51,152 nucleotides of DNA, taken from positions 1-51,152 of the forward strand of contig CASEIV010000013.1 of the NCBI GenBank assembly GCA_949288175.1, read 5' to 3'. The notes beneath the pieces were generated by a model. The model made no database searches, was not told the origin of the DNA, and saw nothing but the letters and a program-made list of their open reading frames with translations. Source of the DNA: an uncultured Eubacteriales bacterium. GTDB taxonomy: Bacteria > Bacillota > Clostridia > TANB77 > CAG-508. Positions 1 to 8,897 of the stretch are shown here, piece by piece. A program made the position numbers and the translations under genes. The stretch's first letter is position 1. Each line of letters starts with the position of its first letter.

Positions 1-98
1 TCCAATAGTAAACTAATGGTTAAGTCCGTTCGACTTGCATGTCTTATGTGCGCCGCCAGCGTTTATCCTGAGCCAGGATCAAACTCTCTTGTTTTTAA
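1..98 (-). rRNA. rrs: 16S ribosomal RNA, 5' end (partial)
   Basis: The reverse complement of positions 69-88 reads AGAGTTTGATCCTGGCTCAG, the universal 27F site at the 5' end of bacterial 16S rRNA, followed by GATAAACGCTGGCGGCG. The gene runs off the left edge, so only about the first 95 nt are present. The exact 5' end (about 97-98) is inferred from the usual distance to the 27F site. It is transcribed leftwards, the same direction as nearly all other genes here. Confidence 0.97.
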
Positions 99-110
99 AG
101 TTACGATAAC

Positions 111-204
111 CTTCGCATTACTTCGTTAATCTTCACTCATCAACTTTCGATGTACATTTAAGTACTATCTCAAGTTTCTTCGCTCGATTACCTTGTACTG
201 CTCG
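111..204 (+). repeat. Structured repeat family E, copy 1
   Basis: Begins CTTCGCATTACT and ends CCTTGTACTGCTCG. It shares this frame with copies at 238-331 and 50373-50465. The core TCGATGTAC...GTAC is enclosed by a stem AACTT (142-146) with AAGTT (172-176). The equivalent stem in the other copies has different bases but is still paired. It lies in the rrn leader. Confidence 0.75.
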
Positions 205-237
205 CTTCTCCTAACTTTATTCTCGATTCACAATAAA

Positions 238-331
238 CTTCGTATTGCTGTGTCAGATTTCGTCAAAATTTATTCGATGTACATTTAAGTACTATCTCAT
301 AAATTTTTCCTCATCTTGCTTGCACTACTCG
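238..331 (+). repeat. Structured repeat family E, copy 2
   Basis: Second copy in the rrn leader, starting CTTCGTATTGCTGTGTC and ending CTTGCACTACTCG. The stem is AAAATTTAT (265-273) with ATAAATTTT (299-307), a perfect 9-bp pairing around the core TCGATGTACATTTAAGTAC. It shares the core with copy 1 but not the stem bases. Confidence 0.75.
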
Positions 332-570
332 TTTCTTCCGAACCTTACTTATAATTTATCTCAAATCATTTCTGATTTTTATAAATCAAACTAAAGTGTT
401 TTTTCAAGCTCTTTAAACTTCTTTCTTTTTTGGCTAAAAAACTTTTAAAAAATTTACTTGTTCGGTACTCTATTTCTTTCGAAATATTTTCCGCTTCGGT
501 TTATTCTCTAAAGGATTTTATTGTTTACTTTTCAATGTACTTTTTTCTGTTCTTTGTCAGAACGAATTTT

Positions 571-599
571 ATTATACACCACCCATTTATCTTTGTCAA
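571..599 (-). promoter_or_regulatory. Consensus sigma-70/A promoter for the rrn operon
   Basis: On the minus strand, TTGACA (599-594) and TATAAT (576-571) are separated by exactly 17 nt. Both hexamers match consensus perfectly. It points at the 16S gene, about 470 nt downstream, and is the only strong promoter found in this gap. Confidence 0.85.
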
Positions 600-770
600 C
601 ACTTTTTTTAATTTTTTTAAATTTTTTTTGCTGGTAATTTTTTCATCACTTTTTTTCGTATTCTTTTCTATATAAAAATAAGGATTTTTTCTTTGTTTTT
701 TATGTATGAGATGACAAATTTCTTGTTATTTTTTTCTATATATAAATAAGAACATTGTTGTCTAAGATAA

Positions 771-808
771 TAAAAGTACTAAAAGATTTTAACTTATCTT
801 TTAGCACT
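771..808 (-). terminator. Terminator of the 607-aa gene
   Basis: The minus strand reads GTGCTAAAAGAT, a short loop, then ATCTTTTAGTAC (12 bp with one G-U), followed by TTTTATT. It lies just after the stop codon at 820 and before the rrn promoter. Confidence 0.8.
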
Positions 809-819
809 CTTCTCTTTTT

Positions 820-2643
820 CTAATTTTCCACAACTGTAATATAAATATTATTTACTAATCCTGTTGTTTCATCATATTCTAATCTAATAGAAAATTTTTC
901 ATTATAGTTTTCTTCTATATATGTTATAACATTTTCTGCTAATTCTGAATTATCTTTTCCTCTTTCTATTACTAATTTATATTCTAATGGAATTTTTTGC
1001 TCTCTTTCTTCTTTATAATTGGTTATTCTAACATCTCCTAAATCTTCTTTTGCTATACTAATTAATTCTTCTACTCTTTCTTTTGTAATTCCATCACCTT
1101 CAAAAAGTTCAAAAGTTGAATTAAATCTATTCTTTTCTATTTCTGTAACATTTCCTTCATTAGATAAATCTTCTAATTCTTCTTCCATTAACTTCAAGTT
1201 TATTAACATTTGATTCATATTTTCTAAAGGAACTACTTGCAAGAATGTATTTATCTGGTTCGTTATATTTTCCGCTATATTGTTTTTTACATTTTCTTTT
1301 TGTTCATCATTCAAGCTTTCTATCATAATATTGTTTTCATTTTCTACAAGTTCTTCTTTCTGGTCAAAATCATTAACAATATTGGTAAGTGTTTGTACAG
1401 CAATTTCTAAAGTATTTTGTCCTACACTTCTATTAAAGTGTATATTACTATTTACATTAGAATTTTCCATTTTTCTACTAACACTACATTCATTTGTTAT
1501 TTCTTCGCCTTCTTCTACCGTATTGTATTGAATAATGATTGTTTCATCATTTGTTGCAACTGTTTTTTCGATTTTTAGATTAAAGCTATTTTCTTTTTCG
1601 CCTTCTTCTACTTTTTTATTTCCTATTATATTTATAAAATTGTTATCTTCTTTATTAATAACATCTAATTCTGCAAAATCTTCTTCTGTATCAATAGACA
1701 GACTAATTGCAACACCGTTTGATTCAAACACACTAATTGTTCTTGCATCATTTCCTATATTAAAATTTTGTATTTTTTGTATAGTATTATCTATTTGGTT
1801 TATAAAATCTTGTTTTATATTTGAAGTTTCTCCATCTTGTATAAAATTATGATACTCATTCATTTTATTATCTATAGTTTCTATTTTAGATAATATTGTT
1901 TCATCTTTTTCTAATTCTTTTAATATTTGAATATAAATATTATTAAATTGTTCTTTTGTAACAGTCACACTATATACATTTGTATTGTATTGTGCTCCAT
2001 TAATCTCTAATGCCACTCCTTTTTGTTTTGAAAAATTTGCGTTTGTAAGATTTTCCAATACAATCCCTATATACTTTTCTTTTAAGGTGTTCCATTCATC
2101 TAAATTTAAACCAAGCAACCCTATTATATCAGTATGAATTACTTCATATAAGTTATATATCTCATTTTCGTCTCCATTTTCTGTATTAGTAGATACATAC
2201 TGTCTGATTCCATTTAATCTAACACCAGCAATATTTCCATCTTCAATATATTCGACACCTGCTACTGTTTCATCATTTTGCGTTACAGTTATGTCTTTAT
2301 AATTGTATCCCGTTGTTCTTTCTTCTTCACCTGATATGTTCATCTGAATGTTATTAATTGGATGGGAAGTATCACCGTTTTGATTATAGTTTATTGTAGC
2401 AGTTGTTTCTGAAGTCAATTTATTATTATTTAATATTTCTTCCATCTCAGCCATATGATTTTTATTAAAAATGTCATCCAAATTATCTAATAATTGTCTA
2501 GCATATTTTTCAAATAATACATCATTTGATTTAAACATATCTGTTGTAGCATACAATACTGTACATATTGTTGCAATAATGATTATAATAATCAATATTA
2601 TAGATATTAGTATCGCTCTTCTTTTTTTTCTTGGCATCATCAT
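820..2643 (-). CDS. Membrane-anchored extracellular protein, function unknown (607 aa)
   Basis: I do not recognise the family. A basic start (MMMPRKKRR) is followed by one hydrophobic segment at about residues 10-33, rich in Ile. This fits an uncleaved signal anchor with about 570 residues outside the membrane. The rest is hydrophilic, Asn/Glu/Ile-rich, alternating predicted strands and helices, with no cysteine cluster and no catalytic motif I can name. Three consecutive ATGs follow a GGGAGG site, so the exact start is uncertain by one or two codons. It lies 14 nt after rlmB in the same direction, so the two are probably co-transcribed, and it has its own terminator. Most likely a large cell-envelope protein of Clostridia. 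Confidence 0.8.
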   Translation of the reverse strand: MMMPRKKRRAILISIILIIIIIIATICTVLYATTDMFKSNDVLFEKYARQLLDNLDDIFNKNHMAEMEEILNNNKLTSETTATINYNQNGDTSHPINNIQMNISGEEERTTGYNYKDITVTQNDETVAGVEYIEDGNIAGVRLNGIRQYVSTNTENGDENEIYNLYEVIHTDIIGLLGLNLDEWNTLKEKYIGIVLENLTNANFSKQKGVALEINGAQYNTNVYSVTVTKEQFNNIYIQILKELEKDETILSKIETIDNKMNEYHNFIQDGETSNIKQDFINQIDNTIQKIQNFNIGNDARTISVFESNGVAISLSIDTEEDFAELDVINKEDNNFINIIGNKKVEEGEKENSFNLKIEKTVATNDETIIIQYNTVEEGEEITNECSVSRKMENSNVNSNIHFNRSVGQNTLEIAVQTLTNIVNDFDQKEELVENENNIMIESLNDEQKENVKNNIAENITNQINTFLQVVPLENMNQMLINLKLMEEELEDLSNEGNVTEIEKNRFNSTFELFEGDGITKERVEELISIAKEDLGDVRITNYKEEREQKIPLEYKLVIERGKDNSELAENVITYIEENYNEKFSIRLEYDETTGLVNNIYITVVEN

Positions 2644-2657
2644 TTGTTTTCCTCCCT

Positions 2658-3473
2658 TTATTTCATTCTCTGTTTCATTGCTTCATATATTACAATTCCT
2701 GCTGAAACAGAAGCATTTAAAGATGTTACTTTTCCTTTCATTGGTATTTTTACTAAGAAGTCACAACTTTTTTTAACTCTATCACTCATTCCTGCTCCTT
2801 CATTTCCTATCACTATTCCTAAAGGACCTTTCAAATCTTGATTGTAATAATATGTATCTGTACTAATATCTGTACCACAAATCCATAACCCATTTTCCTT
2901 TAACTTTTCAATAGAATCTGCTATATTGGTTACTCTAGCAATCTTCATATATTGAACAGCTCCTGCTGACACTTTATTTACTGTGCTATTCACTGTTGCT
3001 GCTCTTCGTTTCGGAATAATAATTCCATGCACGCCTGCTGTTTCCGCTGTTCTTATAATTGAACCTAAATTATGTGGATCTTCTATTCCATCTAATATGA
3101 GTATAAATGGGTCTTCATTTAATTCTTTCGCTTTATCTAAAATATCTTCTATCTCACAATATTCAAATGGTGGTACAATCGCAATAATACCTTGATAATT
3201 TTGATTTTGTGCCATTTGTTCCATTTGTCTTTTATCTTTTTCTACAAGAATCACTTTTCTTTCTTTTGCCATTGCAATAATTTTATTGATAGAGCCATGT
3301 TTTTCACCTTTTGTGATAAATATTTTGTTGATATCTTTTCCACTTTCTAATAATTCTATAACAGCATTTCTTCCTTCTACTTGATCATCATAAATTTCTT
3401 GTTCTTGTGGATTTTTTACTTCTTGTTTTTTTGTTTTTTCATTTTTTAAATGATATTTTTTGTTATTTTTCAT
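2658..3473 (-). CDS. rlmB: 23S rRNA (guanosine-2'-O)-methyltransferase RlmB, TrmH/SpoU family
   Basis: Methylates a guanosine ribose in 23S rRNA using S-adenosylmethionine (family knowledge: G2251 in E. coli). The SpoU motifs are present in order: a first motif around DPHNLGSIIRTAE (about residues 132-144), IVIGNEGAGMSD, and IPMKGKVTSLNASVSAG near the C terminus, which form the knotted cofactor site. An N-terminal substrate-binding domain begins EGRNAVIELLESG. A lysine-rich tail of about 30 residues precedes it. The 271 aa are slightly more than the usual 245-250 because of that tail. It is first in a two-gene unit with the 607-aa gene. TrmH relatives are hard to separate by substrate, so RlmB is the most likely member. 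Confidence 0.9.
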   Translation of the reverse strand: MKNNKKYHLKNEKTKKQEVKNPQEQEIYDDQVEGRNAVIELLESGKDINKIFITKGEKHGSINKIIAMAKERKVILVEKDKRQMEQMAQNQNYQGIIAIVPPFEYCEIEDILDKAKELNEDPFILILDGIEDPHNLGSIIRTAETAGVHGIIIPKRRAATVNSTVNKVSAGAVQYMKIARVTNIADSIEKLKENGLWICGTDISTDTYYYNQDLKGPLGIVIGNEGAGMSDRVKKSCDFLVKIPMKGKVTSLNASVSAGIVIYEAMKQRMK

Positions 3474-3527
3474 TTTACATTATCACCTTTTCTATATCCA
3501 ATCTAAATTAATAATTTTATCATGCTA

Positions 3528-3556
3528 TTGCTATCTTATTCACTTTATGTTAATAT
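3528..3556 (+). promoter_or_regulatory. Candidate promoter for the small membrane gene at 3591
   Basis: TTGCTA and TAATAT are separated by 17 nt on the plus strand, ending 34 nt before the ATG. It is a moderate match, and the only candidate in the gap after rlmB. Confidence 0.5.
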
Positions 3557-3590
3557 AGATGTATTAATTATTGTAGGAGGTACTTATTAT

Positions 3591-3932
3591 ATGAAACATT
3601 CTATTATTTCTCTTGTCATGCGGGTATGCGGAGTAATCATTTGTAGTATTTTACTACTAAATTGTCCTGTAGCACCTATGCCAAATGGAAACGAACTCTC
3701 TTGTTTATGTATGCTGATTTTTCTATTATATCTTGCCGTATGTGGTTTTGCCACCTATTATAATTGGGAAGAATATACAGGAAAAAGCATAGTAACATGC
3801 ATTATTTCCATTATAATAGGTGTACCCATATCTATTGCTTCATTTATCAGTGGGCATCTTATTTGTTCAGGTGTTTTACTTCTTGTTACCATTGTAAGTG
3901 TTGCAATGGAATATTCGGACATTAAAGAATAA
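3591..3932 (+). CDS. Small membrane protein, function unknown (113 aa)
   Basis: The start is set by AGGAGG at 3576-3581 followed by ATG at 3591; an upstream in-frame ATG has no ribosome binding site. The protein begins MKHSIISLVMRVCG and has about four hydrophobic segments with short polar turns (one NWEEYTGKS), ending in a charged tail SDIKE. No family recognised. It is one of the few plus-strand genes, converges on lepA, and the two share a bidirectional hairpin. Several cysteines fall in or near the membrane segments. Confidence 0.75.
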   Translation: MKHSIISLVMRVCGVIICSILLLNCPVAPMPNGNELSCLCMLIFLLYLAVCGFATYYNWEEYTGKSIVTCIISIIIGVPISIASFISGHLICSGVLLLVTIVSVAMEYSDIKE

Positions 3933-3963
3933 GTACTTTATCCCTATTGTTCATGGGATATGC

Positions 3964-3998
3964 AAAAGCGTTTTCTTTTTGTAGGAAAGCGCTTTTTA
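3964..3998 (+). terminator. Bidirectional terminator between the 113-aa gene and lepA
   Basis: AAAGCGTTTTC pairs with GGAAAGCGCTTT (one bulged G), followed by TTTTTATT on the plus strand and an A-rich arm that gives a U-run on the minus strand. It sits between two convergent genes. Confidence 0.75.
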
Positions 3999-5807
3999 TT
4001 CATCATCCAGTTTTAACACACTCAAAAATGCTTCTTGTGGTATTTCTACATTTCCAATCTCACGCATTTTCTTCTTTCCTCGTTTTTGTTTTTCCAGCAA
4101 TTTTTTCTTTCTCGTGATATCTCCACCATAGCATTTTGCTAAAACGTCTTTTCTCATAGCAGATATGGTTTCTCTTGCAATAATCTTTCCTCCAACAGCT
4201 GCTTGAATTGGAATTTTAAATAATTTTCTTGGAATAACCGTTTTAAGTTTTTCTACCATTTTCTTTCCTCTATCATAAGCACTATCTTTGTGGACAATAA
4301 AGCTCAAAGCATCAACTGGTTCTCCATTAATATAAATATCTAATTTTACTAAGTTTGATCTTCTATATTCTTTAAATTCATAGTCTAAAGAAGCATATCC
4401 TTTGGTTTTTGATTTTAGGTTATCAAAGAAATCATATATAATTTCATTTAATGGCATTTCATAAATTAATGTCACTCTATTTTCATCTAAATATTTCATA
4501 TCTATATAGATTCCTCTTCTTCTTTGACACAATTCCATGATATTTCCCACATAATCCTTTGGTGTTAAGATATTCGCCGTTACATATGGTTCTTCTATAT
4601 AAGATATTTCTTGTGGTGTTGGTAAATCTTCTGGATTATATAATTCGATAACTTCACCTGTTGTTTTATGTACTTTATAAATAACTGATGGTGCTGTTGT
4701 AATTAATCCTAAGTCAAATTCTCTATCAATTCTTTCTTCAATAATTTCTAAATGTAATAACCCTAAAAATCCACAACGGAATCCAAATCCCAATGCAGCT
4801 GATGTTTCTTGCTCAAATTCTAAAGCCGCATCATTTAATTGTAGCTTTTCCAAAGCTTCTTTTAAATCTTCATATTGACTACCATCTACTGGATATAATC
4901 CACAATATACCATAGGTGTTACTTTTTTATATCCTTTTAATGGTTCATCTGCTGGATCATTCTTTAAAGTAATGGTATCTCCCACATGAATATCTGATAG
5001 ACTTTTAATACTTGCAGCAATATATCCTACTTCTCCTGCTTTAATTTCTGATACTGGCATATAAGAACCTGGAATGAAATATCCTACTTCTGCAACTGTA
5101 AACGTTTTGTTAGTTGCCATTAGTTTGATTTCATCTCCTACTTTTACCGTTCCATCCATTACTCTTACATATGCTACTGCACCTTTATAATTATCATAAT
5201 AAGAATCAAAGATTAAACATTTGGTTTTGGCATTTTCATCACCTTTTGGTGCTGGCAAGTCTGTTACAATTCTTTCTAATACCTCTTCTACATTTAATCC
5301 TGTTTTTGCAGAAATACATGGTGCATCTTCTGCAGGTATACCAATAATATCTTCAATTTCTTGTTTTACCTCATCTACTCTAGCATTTGGTAAATCGATT
5401 TTATTTAATACTGGCAATATTTCTAAGTTATTATCAATTGCTAGATAGACATTTGCTAAGGTTTGTGCTTCTACACCTTGGCTACTATCAACTACTAAAA
5501 TAGCACCATCACATGCTGCTAAACTTCTTGAAACTTCATAATTAAAATCCACATGTCCTGGTGTATCAATTAAATTAAAGGTATATTCTTGTCCATCTTT
5601 TGCTTTATAAATCATTCTAACGGCTTGTGATTTTATCGTAATACCTCTTTCTTTTTCAATTTCCATATTATCTAACACTTGGCTTTCCATTTCTCTTTTT
5701 GATAATACGCCTGTCATTTCGATTAATCTATCTGCTAGTGTTGATTTCCCATGGTCTATATGTGCAATTATACTAAAATTTCTGATATGTTCTTGTCTGT
5801 TATCCAT
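3996..5807 (-). CDS. lepA: Elongation factor 4 (back-translocating GTPase LepA)
   Basis: Ribosome-bound translational GTPase. The G domain is complete: G1 AHIDHGKST (about residues 15-23), G2 region REMESQ...RGITI, G3 DTPGHVDF, G4 NKIDLP and G5 SAKTG. EF-G-like domains II, III and V follow, then the LepA-specific C-terminal domain with [20 protein letters not shown] and the ending [10 protein letters not shown]. At 603 aa it is normal length. The preceding gap (5808-5989) contains a long inverted repeat instead of another gene. Confidence 0.97.
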   Translation of the reverse strand: MDNRQEHIRNFSIIAHIDHGKSTLADRLIEMTGVLSKREMESQVLDNMEIEKERGITIKSQAVRMIYKAKDGQEYTFNLIDTPGHVDFNYEVSRSLAACDGAILVVDSSQGVEAQTLANVYLAIDNNLEILPVLNKIDLPNARVDEVKQEIEDIIGIPAEDAPCISAKTGLNVEEVLERIVTDLPAPKGDENAKTKCLIFDSYYDNYKGAVAYVRVMDGTVKVGDEIKLMATNKTFTVAEVGYFIPGSYMPVSEIKAGEVGYIAASIKSLSDIHVGDTITLKNDPADEPLKGYKKVTPMVYCGLYPVDGSQYEDLKEALEKLQLNDAALEFEQETSAALGFGFRCGFLGLLHLEIIEERIDREFDLGLITTAPSVIYKVHKTTGEVIELYNPEDLPTPQEISYIEEPYVTANILTPKDYVGNIMELCQRRRGIYIDMKYLDENRVTLIYEMPLNEIIYDFFDNLKSKTKGYASLDYEFKEYRRSNLVKLDIYINGEPVDALSFIVHKDSAYDRGKKMVEKLKTVIPRKLFKIPIQAAVGGKIIARETISAMRKDVLAKCYGGDITRKKKLLEKQKRGKKKMREIGNVEIPQEAFLSVLKLDDE

Positions 5808-5827
5808 TTTTCCTCCATTGGTCTTTT

Positions 5828-5957
5828 AGGAACGTGTCAAAATGAACAAAAATTGTCCAAAATGGACACACCCTATATATTATAAAATTGTATTCAATAT
5901 TTTTTTATATTGGGTATGTCCCTTTTGTTTCATTTTGAAACGATTTGGCACGTCCCT
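5828..5957. repeat. Long imperfect inverted repeat (REP-pair-like)
   Basis: The left arm begins GGAACGTGTCAAAATGAAC and the right arm ends with its near-complement (TTTGGCACGTCCC). The inner arms GTCCAAAATGGACACACCC and GGGTATGTCCC also pair. The whole 130-bp unit can fold as one hairpin in the gap between lepA and the rhodanese. Half-units with the same GGGACGTGCCAAATCG end occur at 27748-27770 and, degraded, at 15173-15255. Confidence 0.7.
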
Positions 5958-5989
5958 GTTAATCATTTTAACATAAACTTATAAAAATC

Positions 5990-6328
5990 TCAATAGTTTG
6001 TAAGACCATTATATAAATTATACACATGGCTATATCCTAATTTTTTTAATAATTTTTGTGTTTTTTTACTTCTTCCGCCAGAACTACAATATACCACTAT
6101 ATTATTCTCTTTATCCACTAATCTATTTTCTGCTTCTTTTCTTATTTCATATTCTGGAATAGATATGGCTCCATCAATATGTCCTTCACGAAATTCTTGT
6201 GGACTTCTAACATCTACAATCATAGCCCCTTCCTTCTGAAGTTGTTTTAACTCCTCTAATCCAATGTCATTTTCTTCTATTTCTCTATACCATTTACCTT
6301 TTATGATATCTTTTATTTTATTTATCAT
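5990..6328 (-). CDS. Rhodanese-like domain protein
   Basis: A single rhodanese domain: DVRSPQEFREGHIDGAISIP and the active loop VVYCSSGGRS, with the catalytic Cys followed by a short six-residue loop as in GlpE/PspE-type sulfurtransferases. Such proteins move a sulfane sulfur through a Cys persulfide; the acceptor here is unknown. About 25 residues (MINKIKDIIKGKWYREI) precede the domain. The start is uncertain: the ORF is open to 6406, with ATGs at 6340 and 6328. I chose 6328 because the sequence further upstream does not look like protein. It lies downstream of the DnaA-box region. Confidence 0.85.
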   Translation of the reverse strand: MINKIKDIIKGKWYREIEENDIGLEELKQLQKEGAMIVDVRSPQEFREGHIDGAISIPEYEIRKEAENRLVDKENNIVVYCSSGGRSKKTQKLLKKLGYSHVYNLYNGLTNY

Positions 6329-6406
6329 TCCTTTTACCATTCCTTTCGTAAAACACAAAACTGATTGAAAAAGAATTAAATTTTTCCAATCTTTCATCTC
6401 CAGCAA

Positions 6407-7040
6407 ATATCTTCTTATTTATATACTATATTCCAAAAAATGATATTTTGTTCTTTGTTATTAAAAATATAATACCTCATCAAACTTAAAGTCGATTTTT
6501 CTTATTTCTTAAAATTATCCACATGTTTTATATTTATCCACAGTTGTTTTCTTCTAGTATTCTACATTTCTTTTTATTTTTCTACTTTTTTCTAATGACA
6601 TTCTTGTAACAGATTTATTTCAAATCTACATTTTTATTCTCTTATATTGTTTTATTTTCCTGTATTTTTACTTATTTTTCTTGAAAATTCACCATTTTTC
6701 GCATACTTTTATTACATTCTTTTTTCATATTGATGACAAATCGATATATTTTTCTATTTTATGTATATCTTTTTAACTCTTCTTTTGTCATATTTATCCA
6801 CTTTTGTTACCTGTGGATATTGTGGATAACTTTGTGAATAATTGAAAACACTATTTTTTCGTTCACGAGTTGTTCACATTTGTTTTTTTACTTATCCACT
6901 TTTCTATTTTTTTACAATTTATTTTTATCATTATGTGTACCAAAAAGATTTGTCATCGTAAAAAATTGTGCATCAATTTTTCTGTACAACATTGTTTTTT
7001 GTGGTATAGGAAAAAATACACTTCATTTGATAGAAGTGTA
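6407..7040. other. Gene-free AT-rich region with a DnaA-box cluster (oriC-like)
   Basis: No gene seen. Matches to the DnaA box TTATNCACA: TTATCCACA at 6515-6523 and 6534-6542; on the minus strand 6821-6829 (TGTGGATAA) and 6833-6841 (TGTGAATAA). Near matches: TTATCCACT at 6794-6802 and 6892-6900, TGTGGATAT at 6812-6820, and TTGTTCACA at 6870-6878. The two groups are separated by about 250 bp of T-rich sequence that could unwind easily. There is no dnaA, dnaN or rpmH beside it, and gene direction does not diverge here. Confidence 0.6.
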
Positions 7041-7343
7041 TTAGAAAAATATCCAATAAATAGCTAATATAATCTCTAAAATTGTTATAAATGGTAATCC
7101 CACTACAAATTGCAATTTTTGTGTTTTATGTCTAAAAGCATACATTCCAGCTATAGTTCCAATCCCGCCACCTAATGCTGTGATAATAAATATTGTTTTT
7201 TCTGGGATTCTCCATGCTCCTTTTTTGGCTTTTTGTTTATCAATAAACATGATTAAAAAACCAATGATATTGATTACCACAAAATAAATAATGATATTTC
7301 TTGTTGAAAATATATCTTGTATACTTATTGTACTCTTAAACAT
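7041..7343 (-). CDS. DUF1294 family small membrane protein
   Basis: 100 aa, with hydrophobic segments at about residues 16-34, 50-68 and 77-97. The family signature is present: FIDKQKAKKGAWRIPEKT, then GGGIGTIAGMYAFRHKTQK. The DKxxA and FRHKT motifs define DUF1294; the biochemical role is unknown. AGGAG lies 9 nt before ATG 7343. It follows the HD-domain gene by 17 nt in the same direction, so the two are probably one unit. Confidence 0.9.
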   Translation of the reverse strand: MFKSTISIQDIFSTRNIIIYFVVINIIGFLIMFIDKQKAKKGAWRIPEKTIFIITALGGGIGTIAGMYAFRHKTQKLQFVVGLPFITILEIILAIYWIFF

Positions 7344-7360
7344 TTTGTTCTTCTCCTCTT

Positions 7361-8410
7361 CTAAAAATTAAAATTTAAATATGCATATTTCTTTGGTTTA
7401 TAATTTAAAAAACTGTCTATATCTTTTTTTGCAGTTTCAGAAATTGTATCTACTCTGACAAATTGGTTATTCTCTTCTACTAATGGAACAATATATCTTT
7501 GTTTTACCTTAATATTCACGCAATATTTATCTTTTACCAATTCATCGCTTTCTTTAATTTTAGTTGCTAATTTCCATTTTTTAAAGCAATCAGAAAGATT
7601 TCCAATTGGACAGTTTTCTATTTTTTGAATGACTTCTTTTTCGCCTAAAGTGTATAAATCTTTTTTCGTAATTAACTTTTGTTCATACATCTTTTTCACA
7701 ATATCTGCAATTAATTGCATAGAATATTTTGTCTTATTTCCTACATATATATGTGACAATTTACTCATAGTATTTACAAATTTTTCTGCAATTTTTATAT
7801 GTTTAAATCCTAATTCTGGAATCCCTTCTTCGTTTTGTTGGATTTCAATATCTTGATAAATTTCTTTTACTGTATCTAAATCCCAAATTTTTTCTCTTAC
7901 CCCTAATCCATTAGATAAGGTATATTCTAATCTATCAGAAGAAAGTTTTGGTGTATCATTATCTGCAATCGGATATATATGATAATCACATACCTCTTCT
8001 AATGTTATATGATCTCTATTTAATAATGCCATAATCTCTTTTGAGTTTTCTATAATTTGTGTTGTTAATTCTTCTGTTGATTCTTGTTTTTCATGATCTC
8101 CGTTCATAAAATCTATACAATGTTTAAATACAGGTGTGGCAATATCATGAAATAATCCAGATAAGGTTTGTTTTTTATCCTTCGTAAAATTCCATATAAT
8201 TAAAGCAACTGCTACACTATGATCTAAGCTTGAATACCAAATCTCATCAAACATGTTAGAATATATTGTTCCAGATGTTACACTAATCTTTGCTTGCTTT
8301 TGCATTTCTGGTGTTTGAATATACTCTAATAGAAAATTCGGGAATTCTGGTGATAAGATATGAAAATAATTCTTTAACAAAGGTGATACTGTTTCTATGT
8401 ATGTATTCAT
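7361..8410 (-). CDS. HD-domain metal-dependent phosphohydrolase-like protein (349 aa)
   Basis: The HD signature is H64 in SSLDHSVAVAL, then H88-D89 in SGLFHDIATPVFKH, with further metal-ligand candidates downstream (HEKQES, DYHIYP). The N-terminal half therefore looks like an HD fold that binds one or two metals. The substrate, perhaps a nucleotide, cannot be told. The C-terminal 150 residues are helical and lack a recognised domain. It is not a stringent-response RelA/SpoT, because the synthetase and TGS parts are absent. It lies directly upstream of the DUF1294 gene. Confidence 0.8.
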   Translation of the reverse strand: MNTYIETVSPLLKNYFHILSPEFPNFLLEYIQTPEMQKQAKISVTSGTIYSNMFDEIWYSSLDHSVAVALIIWNFTKDKKQTLSGLFHDIATPVFKHCIDFMNGDHEKQESTEELTTQIIENSKEIMALLNRDHITLEEVCDYHIYPIADNDTPKLSSDRLEYTLSNGLGVREKIWDLDTVKEIYQDIEIQQNEEGIPELGFKHIKIAEKFVNTMSKLSHIYVGNKTKYSMQLIADIVKKMYEQKLITKKDLYTLGEKEVIQKIENCPIGNLSDCFKKWKLATKIKESDELVKDKYCVNIKVKQRYIVPLVEENNQFVRVDTISETAKKDIDSFLNYKPKKYAYLNFNF

Positions 8411-8577
8411 TCCGATTTCCTTCCTTATTTTTTACTTTTATATACTACTTTTTTCTATTTTATATAACATTCAATATATTGTCAATTTTTCCTATAAAAA
8501 CTCTTTATTTTTTTGTTAATTTGTGATACAATGTGTACGATTTTAACATCAAAAGAAAAAATTTAGGAGGAATAGGT

Positions 8578-8862
8578 ATGGATTTTAATAGATGTAGTAG
8601 ATGTGGAAGTTTTTATGTAGCACAAGGTAACGTTTGTCCAAAATGTAGTGCTAAAGATGGTATGGAATTTTCTAATTTTGTTAATTATGTACAAGAAAAT
8701 GGTTTAAATGATTCTTTAGATACAATTTCTGGTCAAATCGGTGTTTCAGTAAAAAATTTAAATAGATTCTTAGAGTATGAAGATTTTAAACAATATAAAG
8801 CAGAAATTAACAATATTGGTAAAAACGGAAACGTAGGAAATACTGGTATTACGTTAAATTAG
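8578..8862 (+). CDS. Small zinc-ribbon protein with C-terminal helical domain
   Basis: Starts at ATG 8578 after AGGAGG (spacing 7). An upstream in-frame ATG at 8533 has no ribosome binding site. The N terminus MDFNRCSRCGSFYV...CPKC is a CxxC-x(13)-CxxC zinc ribbon. The rest (ENGLNDSLDTISGQIGVSVK) resembles a small helix-turn-helix-like unit: 'QIGVSVKNLNRFLEYEDF' has the spacing of a recognition helix. It could be a regulator that binds nucleic acid, but no target is evident. 94 aa. It is monocistronic, with its own terminator. Confidence 0.8.
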   Translation: MDFNRCSRCGSFYVAQGNVCPKCSAKDGMEFSNFVNYVQENGLNDSLDTISGQIGVSVKNLNRFLEYEDFKQYKAEINNIGKNGNVGNTGITLN

Positions 8863-8871
8863 TTTTTAAAG

Positions 8872-8895
8872 ACGGATCTTCTATCCGTTTTTTAT
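8872..8895 (+). terminator. Terminator of the zinc-ribbon gene
   Basis: ACGGAT, loop CTTCT, ATCCGT, then TTTTTT, starting 10 nt after the stop at 8862. Confidence 0.85.
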
Positions 8896-8897
8896 TG

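Larger units (their letters stand above)
99..570 (-). other. rrn leader region
   Basis: About 470 nt lie between the consensus promoter at 571-599 and the 16S start. The stretch holds no convincing gene: the only ORF in it is a low-complexity Phe-rich frame. It contains two copies of structured repeat E (111-204 and 238-331), so the rRNA leader transcript would carry them in antisense orientation. The rest is T/C-rich on the plus strand. Boxes for Nus-type antitermination could not be assigned with confidence. Confidence 0.6.

Noticed and set aside
430..675. 81-aa plus-strand ORF in the rrn leader
   Set aside because: Low complexity, Phe-rich, no ribosome site, and it crosses the consensus rrn promoter on the other strand.
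6407..7040. Calling this region oriC outright
   Set aside because: dnaA, dnaN and rpmH are absent and the gene strand does not switch here, so only a DnaA-box cluster is claimed.
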